Made by a program: the position numbers and the translations under genes. A DNA stretch of 64,000 nt from Planctomycetota bacterium. GTDB lineage: Bacteria > Planctomycetota > Phycisphaerae > Tepidisphaerales > Tepidisphaeraceae. Shown here piece after piece: positions 58,807 through 64,000 of this stretch (position 1 is its first letter; every line of letters starts with the position of its first letter). The notes beneath the pieces were generated by a model. It was not told the DNA's origin. It did no database searches and saw only the letters and a program-made list of their open reading frames with translations. The stretch is taken from assembly GCA_039182125.1 (NCBI GenBank), contig JBCDCH010000014.1, positions 1 to 64,000 of the forward strand, given 5' to 3'.

Positions 58807-61158
58807 TCACAACATCCCCGCCATCTTTCGGCCGACCCACTCGGCGGTGATCAACAACACGAACAACACCAACGCGATCGGGGCGTCCCACAACGCCTGT
58901 TCCATGCGGATCGGCACCGACCGGGCGGCGCTGGTCAGCAACTGCGGCAGTCGATCCAGCGCGTCGGCCAGCGGCACGACTTCGCCGCCGGTCTCGCTGG
59001 CGAGTGCGGTCGACGCTTCGACATCGACCTGCGGCCGGGCGAGCTCCAACGTCGGGGCTTCCACCTGGATCGACACGCCGGCCCCGGCGGCTTGCGGCAG
59101 ATCGTTCAGTTCCGCGGCGTAGGTTCCGATGCCGTCGGCGGTGAAGGTCGCGACGAACGTGTCGGGGCGGTTCTCCTGTTGGCGGAGCGTGAGTTGTCGG
59201 ACGGCCACGCCGTCGCTGTCCTTGACGTTCACCCCGATGCTGTCGCCGAGTTGCGAAAGCAGGCCGCCGTCGAGGGCGCGGAAGCTCACGGTGACCTGCT
59301 CGCCCAGCGCGTAGGCCGGCCGGTCGGCGTCGAAGGTGTAACGGCGTTGGCCGAGCTTTCGGCCGCGGGCGAGGTAGCGGAGGTTCTGCACCCAGTACGT
59401 GTTGAAGACGGCCTCGCCGGTGTAGTACCGCCAACGCCAAGAGTCGTCGATTGCGGCGAAAAGCGTCCGACCACTGCCGTAGCGCCCGCCGATGAGCAGC
59501 GGTGCCGGCTGGCCCGAGGGGGCTTGGGCGGTCGGGTGCTGGGCGAGGACCTGCGCGACGCCGGGCTTGGCCTCGATGCCGCGAACGTACCAGAGCGACT
59601 CGGGCAGGTCGTTCTCGAGGTAGCGTTGATTCTGCTCGCGGTCGGCGAAGAAGCGGAACATGCCGAGCTGTTCACCGGCGGCGGTGAGGACCGGGCGGTA
59701 GCCCTCGGTGATCGTCGTGCCCTGGGCGAAGGCGAAGCTGGCGACCTCGGTCACGTCGACCGGCAGCACTTGTTCGATCGGCGTGCCGATGTACTCCTGC
59801 GGCGAGTACCTCGGCCCGGCGAGCATGCCGAACCCGCCGCCCTTCTCCGCGACGTACTCACGGATGAGTTGAAGCTGGAAGTCACTGAACTGGATCGGGT
59901 CGACGTCGCCCAGGAGGATCACGTCGTACTCGAGCATCTCGTCCATGCTCTCGGGAAAACGGCGGACCGGATTGTTGCCGCCCTGCGGGAAGCCGGGGTC
60001 GGCGCTGTAGAGCAGCACCGAAAGCTCGACGGTCTTGTCGCGGGTCAATTCCTGTTTGAGGTAGCGAAACTCCCAACGCGGATAGCCATCGACGTAGAGC
60101 ACGGCGATCGACGCGTCGAGCACCTCGATCCGCAGCGGCCGGCGGTTGTCGTCCTCGGTCAGTTCGCCGACGAGCGGGACGGCTTCGACGAGAAGGTCGA
60201 GCGTGCCGACCTGGTCGGTCTTGATCTGCAAATCGGTTTCGAGCGGCTCGCCGGGTTCAGGGTTGAGCGTGGTCCGGGCCGGGCGTCCGTCGGGGCCGGC
60301 CTGGACGACGCCCGTGGCACGATCGACGAGTTGGAGCGTGACCGGCTCGCCGGCGGGAAGATTGTCGGCACGCAGGTCGACGGCGATGTTGACGATGTCG
60401 CCGGCGAAGGCGGTTTCCTGGGCGCTGACCGACACGACATCAAGGTTGGCCGGCGGCGTCGGGGAGCCGACGGGGACAGGGAGGATCTGCACCCCCGCGT
60501 CGCGAAGCTGATCGAGCAGCGCCGTGTCCGCTGCCCGGGGCGTGTCCTGGAAATCGCTGAGCACCACGACGCCGGCAAGGTTCCGCCCCGCAAGCTCCCG
60601 CTCCACCGCACGCACCGACGGCGTCACCTGCGTCGCCCCGCCGGTCGGCTCCAGGGTCGCGAGTTGGTCGGTGTCGGTGTTCACCGCCGAGTCGTCGAAG
60701 CGGAACAACTCGACCTGATGGGTCTCGGCCAGCGTCGGCAGCAATTGCTCGATCAGCTGGTTGGCCGCGGCGAAGCGGGTCGGTCGGGCCGGGTCGGTCG
60801 ATTCGCCCACGTCCCGCACCGACATGCTCGACGAGTCGTCGACCATCACCGCCACCACGCTCGGCTCCTCGCGCGTCTGCGTCAGGGTCAAGACCGGACG
60901 ATTGAGCAGCGTGATCAACAGCAGGAGCAACGACAGACGCAACCCGCCGAGGATCAGCTTGGTCGATCGCTTGCGTCCTTCGCGTCGGTAGATCCACACT
61001 ACCAACGCAACCGCGGCAACAACGAGCACCGCGTTGATCAACCCATGACCGACCGTCGACCCGCCCGGCCAAGCCGGGTTGAAGTCGAACGACAAGTCCC
61101 CCTCACGACCGAGGAAGCCGCCATCGAGTCCGAGGAGAATTTCGAGCAGTCGTTGCAT
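58807..61158 (-). CDS. Bat-type membrane protein with VWA and GATase1-like domains
   Basis: Protein of 783 residues. Two TM helices (INAVLVVAAVALVVWIY and LRLSLLLLLITLLNRPVL) precede a VWA domain with MIDAS motif DDSSSM (about residues 106-111), VVVLSDFQD and an Ig-like domain (about 260-345). Residues about 350-560 (IAVLYVDGYPRWEFRYLKQEL, YDVILLGDVDPIQFS, GGGFGMLAGPRY) resemble a class I glutamine amidotransferase-like fold used as a scaffold in this family. One more TM helix lies near the C-terminus (APIALVLFVLLITAEWVG). It forms the operon with the BatA-like gene 12 bases upstream. Confidence 0.85.
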   Translation of the reverse strand: MQRLLEILLGLDGGFLGREGDLSFDFNPAWPGGSTVGHGLINAVLVVAAVALVVWIYRREGRKRSTKLILGGLRLSLLLLLITLLNRPVLTLTQTREEPSVVAVMVDDSSSMSVRDVGESTDPARPTRFAAANQLIEQLLPTLAETHQVELFRFDDSAVNTDTDQLATLEPTGGATQVTPSVRAVERELAGRNLAGVVVLSDFQDTPRAADTALLDQLRDAGVQILPVPVGSPTPPANLDVVSVSAQETAFAGDIVNIAVDLRADNLPAGEPVTLQLVDRATGVVQAGPDGRPARTTLNPEPGEPLETDLQIKTDQVGTLDLLVEAVPLVGELTEDDNRRPLRIEVLDASIAVLYVDGYPRWEFRYLKQELTRDKTVELSVLLYSADPGFPQGGNNPVRRFPESMDEMLEYDVILLGDVDPIQFSDFQLQLIREYVAEKGGGFGMLAGPRYSPQEYIGTPIEQVLPVDVTEVASFAFAQGTTITEGYRPVLTAAGEQLGMFRFFADREQNQRYLENDLPESLWYVRGIEAKPGVAQVLAQHPTAQAPSGQPAPLLIGGRYGSGRTLFAAIDDSWRWRYYTGEAVFNTYWVQNLRYLARGRKLGQRRYTFDADRPAYALGEQVTVSFRALDGGLLSQLGDSIGVNVKDSDGVAVRQLTLRQQENRPDTFVATFTADGIGTYAAELNDLPQAAGAGVSIQVEAPTLELARPQVDVEASTALASETGGEVVPLADALDRLPQLLTSAARSVPIRMEQALWDAPIALVLFVLLITAEWVGRKMAGML

Positions 61159-61170
61159 CCGTGTGCGACC

Positions 61171-63327
61171 TTATCCCTTGCTATGTCCAAACTTCAGGGC
61201 CATCCAGGTTTCGGCGGCGACCAGGCCGAGCACGCTCAGTAGCAACGGCCAGCCGAAGTCGTTGTTCGTCGTTTCCAAACCAACCTCGCTATCGACGTCG
61301 GCGAAAGTCAGTTCGATCCCGCCCAGCGCGTCACGCAACGCCGCCTCGTCGAGCCGGCGGATGTCGCTTTCCTGAGCCGGCATGTTCGCGGCGATCGGAT
61401 AGGTCGCGGTGCCGACGTCCAACGTCAGCATGCCGGGCCGTTCGATCGGTTCGCTACGCCAGACACCGTCGTCACCGCGATCGAGCAATGACGAATCGCC
61501 GTCGGCCGTTCGTAGCATGGGCGTTTCCGTCACCCGCACCGCCGCCGGGAGAACCAACGGCTCCCCCACCTCGACGTTAAGCCAACGATCCCCGCCGCCG
61601 GCCGACTTGGACAGCAACTCATGGATGAGACTGACGAACACCGGCTTGGAAATCAGCGTGTTCCACTCGCCATCGGCGTAGGCGGTTGACGTGGCAAGCG
61701 TCACGACCCGGCCGCTGCCGACGCGATGGGTGAGGATCAGCGGATCGGCAGCGCGATCGGCTTCGGGCTGCAATGACAGCACGGTCTCGGCAGTGTCGAC
61801 GCTTGGCGTGATGCGGAAGTACTGCGAGACGGTCGCCGTATCGAGACCGCTGCGGCTCACACGTGAAAATGCCGCGAGGAACGGATGAAGCACGTCGTTA
61901 GGATCGAAGTCCACGCGACGCCCCACACCGTCCACGCGGACGAGTTGGACGAGCCCGCCGGGCAACAGACCACGACCGCCGAGGGTTTGGTTGTAATCGT
62001 CGATGTCGACCTGACCGCCGAGGAACACGAACAATGTGCCGCCGGTCTCGACGTACTTTCGAAGTGCGTCGGCTGCGGCATCGGAGATATTGCCGACATC
62101 GGCGAGGTACACGGCCCGGTAGCTACCGAGCACCTGGGCTTCGAGTTCGAGATCGCTGATGAGTTCGGTGCGAACGTAACTGCGGGTGTCGGTGCCGGGG
62201 GCGGCATCATCGAACGGCGGCGCGAGCGCCGTATCGAGCACCGCCCCGCTACCCGAGAGTGCGTCGATGCCACGTCGGCCTTCGACGATCAACACTGGCA
62301 ACGCCGCCGCGACATCGATCACCCCACGCCGAACATCGTCGGCCGGCAACGGATCGCCGCCGGTCACCAGCACCTCCAGCACGTGCCGCCCGCCGTCGGC
62401 GAGGTTGGGCGAAACCAGCACCGACTCGCCGGTCGGCGTCGGTGAAATCACATTGGTCGTGAGCGGCAACGACTGGCCATCGAGCCGGGCGACGACATCT
62501 GCGGTGCCGACGTTACCGAAGCCGCGTAGCTCGGCGTCGAGGGTGTTGTTGAAGCCGCTACGGATCAGGCCGGCGGACGTGCCCAGATCGGCGACGGCGG
62601 TGTTCGTCGGCGCGACATCGGCCACGTCGTGATGCACGATGTCGGTGAACGTCTCGGCCAACGCCGGGGCCAGCTCTGGAAGGCGATTGTCCGACCACGC
62701 CCCCTCCGCCGCATCGGTCACCAAATGGAGCACCCGCGTCGGCTCATCCGATGCGAACGTGCCGAGTTCCATGGCCGCGGAGAACGCTCCGTTCAAATCG
62801 GTCCCGGCAAAGCTCACTTCCGCATCGGCCATGGCGTCGAGCGCGGCGGTCAGATCGAACGTCGGCTCACCGAAGAGCAACCGCGCCGAACCGCCGGTCG
62901 TCACGACGGCAACCCGTTCGCCGCCGGTGTCGAGCCGATCGATGATGCGGCGAACGACGTCCTTGGCCCGCTCGAAGTTGGTCGTTCCGTCGGTTCGTTG
63001 GTAACGCATCGAGCCGGAGGTGTCGAGCACGATCACGTGCAACCCCGACGGCCGACCGGCGAGCTGGGCGAGTGTTCCGTCGCCACACCCCATCGGTCGG
63101 GCGAGTGCCATTCCGATCAACGCCACGATCGCGCAACGGGTGAGCAACAGCAGCCACGACTCGAACCGCAGCCGCTTGCGATTCTTCTTCATGGCCTTGA
63201 GCAGAAACTCCATCGCCGCCCACTTCACCCGCTTGAACCGTCGGCGGTTGAGAATGTGAATGATCACCGGAATCGCGACCAGCGCGACACCGAGGATGGC
63301 GAAGATGGGGTTGAGAAAACTCATCAA
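61171..63327 (-). CDS. BatA-like protein with aerotolerance N-terminal domain and VWA domain
   Basis: Protein of 718 residues. The N-terminus (FLNPIFAILGVALVAIPVIIHILNRRRFKRVKWAAMEFL) is the BatA/aerotolerance regulator TM domain, and a second helix follows (WLLLLTRCAIVALIGMALARP). A VWA domain begins at HVIVLDTSGSM (MIDAS DTSGS, about residues 100-105). A beta-rich middle and a GATase1-like region (SYRAVYLADVGNISDAAADALRKYVETGGTLFVFLGG) follow, with a TM helix near the end. It is preceded by a small protein gene with a four-base overlap. These genes normally function with a MoxR ATPase and DUF58 protein, the latter at the window edge. Confidence 0.88.
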   Translation of the reverse strand: MMSFLNPIFAILGVALVAIPVIIHILNRRRFKRVKWAAMEFLLKAMKKNRKRLRFESWLLLLTRCAIVALIGMALARPMGCGDGTLAQLAGRPSGLHVIVLDTSGSMRYQRTDGTTNFERAKDVVRRIIDRLDTGGERVAVVTTGGSARLLFGEPTFDLTAALDAMADAEVSFAGTDLNGAFSAAMELGTFASDEPTRVLHLVTDAAEGAWSDNRLPELAPALAETFTDIVHHDVADVAPTNTAVADLGTSAGLIRSGFNNTLDAELRGFGNVGTADVVARLDGQSLPLTTNVISPTPTGESVLVSPNLADGGRHVLEVLVTGGDPLPADDVRRGVIDVAAALPVLIVEGRRGIDALSGSGAVLDTALAPPFDDAAPGTDTRSYVRTELISDLELEAQVLGSYRAVYLADVGNISDAAADALRKYVETGGTLFVFLGGQVDIDDYNQTLGGRGLLPGGLVQLVRVDGVGRRVDFDPNDVLHPFLAAFSRVSRSGLDTATVSQYFRITPSVDTAETVLSLQPEADRAADPLILTHRVGSGRVVTLATSTAYADGEWNTLISKPVFVSLIHELLSKSAGGGDRWLNVEVGEPLVLPAAVRVTETPMLRTADGDSSLLDRGDDGVWRSEPIERPGMLTLDVGTATYPIAANMPAQESDIRRLDEAALRDALGGIELTFADVDSEVGLETTNNDFGWPLLLSVLGLVAAETWMALKFGHSKG

Positions 63328-63734
63328 TATCCCGTAGTGATCTTCACGATTTCAGGGCCGCCGGGCATGCGGTGGACCTCGGCTACATAATCCCAGCCGA
63401 TCTCATCTTCCGACGTTGTTCCGATGCGAAACCAAACCTTGGTACAGAACTCGTCGGGGACATCGGGACCGACGATCACGAGGTCACGCTTGTCCGGCCC
63501 CCGTTGAGTGACTCGGGCGGTGAACTCGGTGGTCGCGTCCAGTCCGAGGTGGCTCAGCATCGCACCACCAACAGCTTCGATGAATGCTTCCCGAGTTTGA
63601 TAAGCCGGGTCAACAGGTATCTGTGCCACACCGAGCCGTTGCCCGATCGAGTACTCACCGTAAGCGACCACCGCAGCAGTACCACCAAGGAACACCACGG
63701 CAACCATCGCCAATCCCACGACGACCTTCTTCAT
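63324..63734 (-). CDS. Small membrane-anchored protein in the Bat operon, unknown
   Basis: Protein of 136 residues with one N-terminal TM or signal helix (VVVGLAMVAVVFLGGTAAVVA). A short alpha/beta domain follows (EAFIEAVGGAMLSHLGLDATTEFTARVTQRGPDKRDLVIVGPD), with no motif that I recognise. It overlaps the BatA-like gene by four bases and the DUF58 gene by four, so it is firmly inside the operon. Its position between DUF58 and BatA is unusual, because these normally adjoin. Function unknown. Confidence 0.7.
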   Translation of the reverse strand: MKKVVVGLAMVAVVFLGGTAAVVAYGEYSIGQRLGVAQIPVDPAYQTREAFIEAVGGAMLSHLGLDATTEFTARVTQRGPDKRDLVIVGPDVPDEFCTKVWFRIGTTSEDEIGWDYVAEVHRMPGGPEIVKITTGY

Positions 63735-64000
63735 GTCGTTACCCTCAGCCGGTCCGACCGGCGTGCAAGGAAGGTGCTGATCGCAACGTCCAACGGCTCG
63801 CCACTATCGAAGCGCTCAAAGTCGATGCCCATGCGGCGGCAACGGTGGGCGAGTTCGTCGGTGTGTTCCTGCATCTGCTGGAGGTACGCATCCCGCAGGG
63901 CACGCGGTTCGGCCAACAGTTCGCCGGCTTCCTCCAAACCCTCGAACATCGTCACGTCCTCGAACGGAAACTTCACCTCCTGTGGGTCCATGACTTGGAG
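63731..64000 (-). CDS. DUF58-family protein, C-terminal part (cut by window edge)
   Basis: Only the last 90 or so residues are visible, and the reading frame stays open to position 64000. The segment (QVMDPQEVKFPFEDVTMFEGLEE...LRDAYLQQMQEHTDELAHRCRRMGIDFERFDSGEPLDVAISTFLARR) matches the end of DUF58 proteins (FPFE, Arg-Tyr region, PLD..I..FL..R). DUF58 proteins form the Bat/MoxR unit with VWA proteins and are linked to envelope stress. The real start lies outside the window. Confidence 0.8.
   Translation of the reverse strand, partial: LQVMDPQEVKFPFEDVTMFEGLEEAGELLAEPRALRDAYLQQMQEHTDELAHRCRRMGIDFERFDSGEPLDVAISTFLARRSDRLRVTT

Overview
The window is high-GC bacterial chromosome and looks like a planctomycete, most probably of the class Phycisphaerae. 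The signs are a pseudopilin-like protein with an H-X9-DG C-terminus, a PEP-CTERM protein, a giant secreted protein with the LEPRQLLA N-terminal motif, four sulfatases in a row, a Bat/DUF4175 operon, and Gram-negative outer-membrane genes (bamA, an OmpH/Skp chaperone, lpxD). No phage, insertion sequence, CRISPR array or rRNA was seen. Genes are densely packed, and no gene-free stretch exceeds about 300 bases.

Layout. (1) 0.2-11.6 kb, plus strand: a LacI-type regulator, a 20-bp palindromic operator candidate, a pseudopilin-like protein, two paralogous secreted proteins (one PEP-CTERM), three secreted sulfatases with an embedded GH130 enzyme, and a fourth sulfatase without a signal peptide. It looks like a sulfated-glycan utilisation cluster. 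(2) 11.6-20 kb, plus strand: tRNA-Val(CAC), hemW, a PilN/PilO/GspB-like trio, a VWA protein, then bamA-ompH-lpxD. (3) 20-30.6 kb, minus strand: a protein with ACT-like and TIR-like regions, a glycoside hydrolase-GT2 fusion, an ABC exporter, a DUF4258/DUF2283-like small pair, two paralogous glycosyltransferases, a small coiled-coil protein, a DinB-like protein and fabI. The first six of these genes form a compact, partly overlapping polysaccharide-type operon and are the best candidate here for an undescribed system. (4) 30.7-31.7 kb, plus: a metallophosphoesterase. (5) 31.7-41.6 kb, minus: two consecutive Opp/Dpp-type modules (binding protein, OppB, OppC, twice) with no ATPase gene in the window, preceded by a secreted helical-repeat protein. 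(6) 41.9-49.9 kb: rex (plus), a 1536-residue secreted modular protein (minus), proS (plus) and an MscS-type channel (plus), with a REPIN-like double hairpin after proS. (7) 50-64 kb, minus: from the window edge inward, a DUF58 protein (cut), a small membrane protein, two VWA proteins of the Bat type, a DUF4175 giant, a terpene-cyclase-fold repeat protein, an NPCBM-type secreted protein, a GH1 glycosidase and a ferredoxin-NADP reductase.

How the parts fit. The first cluster probably desulfates and cleaves an external sulfated glycan under LacI control. The 21.5-30.5 kb operon probably builds and exports a polysaccharide. The tandem Opp modules import peptides or oligosaccharides and must borrow an ATPase from elsewhere. 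The Bat/DUF4175 operon is a cell-envelope module typical of planctomycetes. All functional calls come from reading translated motifs; no database search was run.
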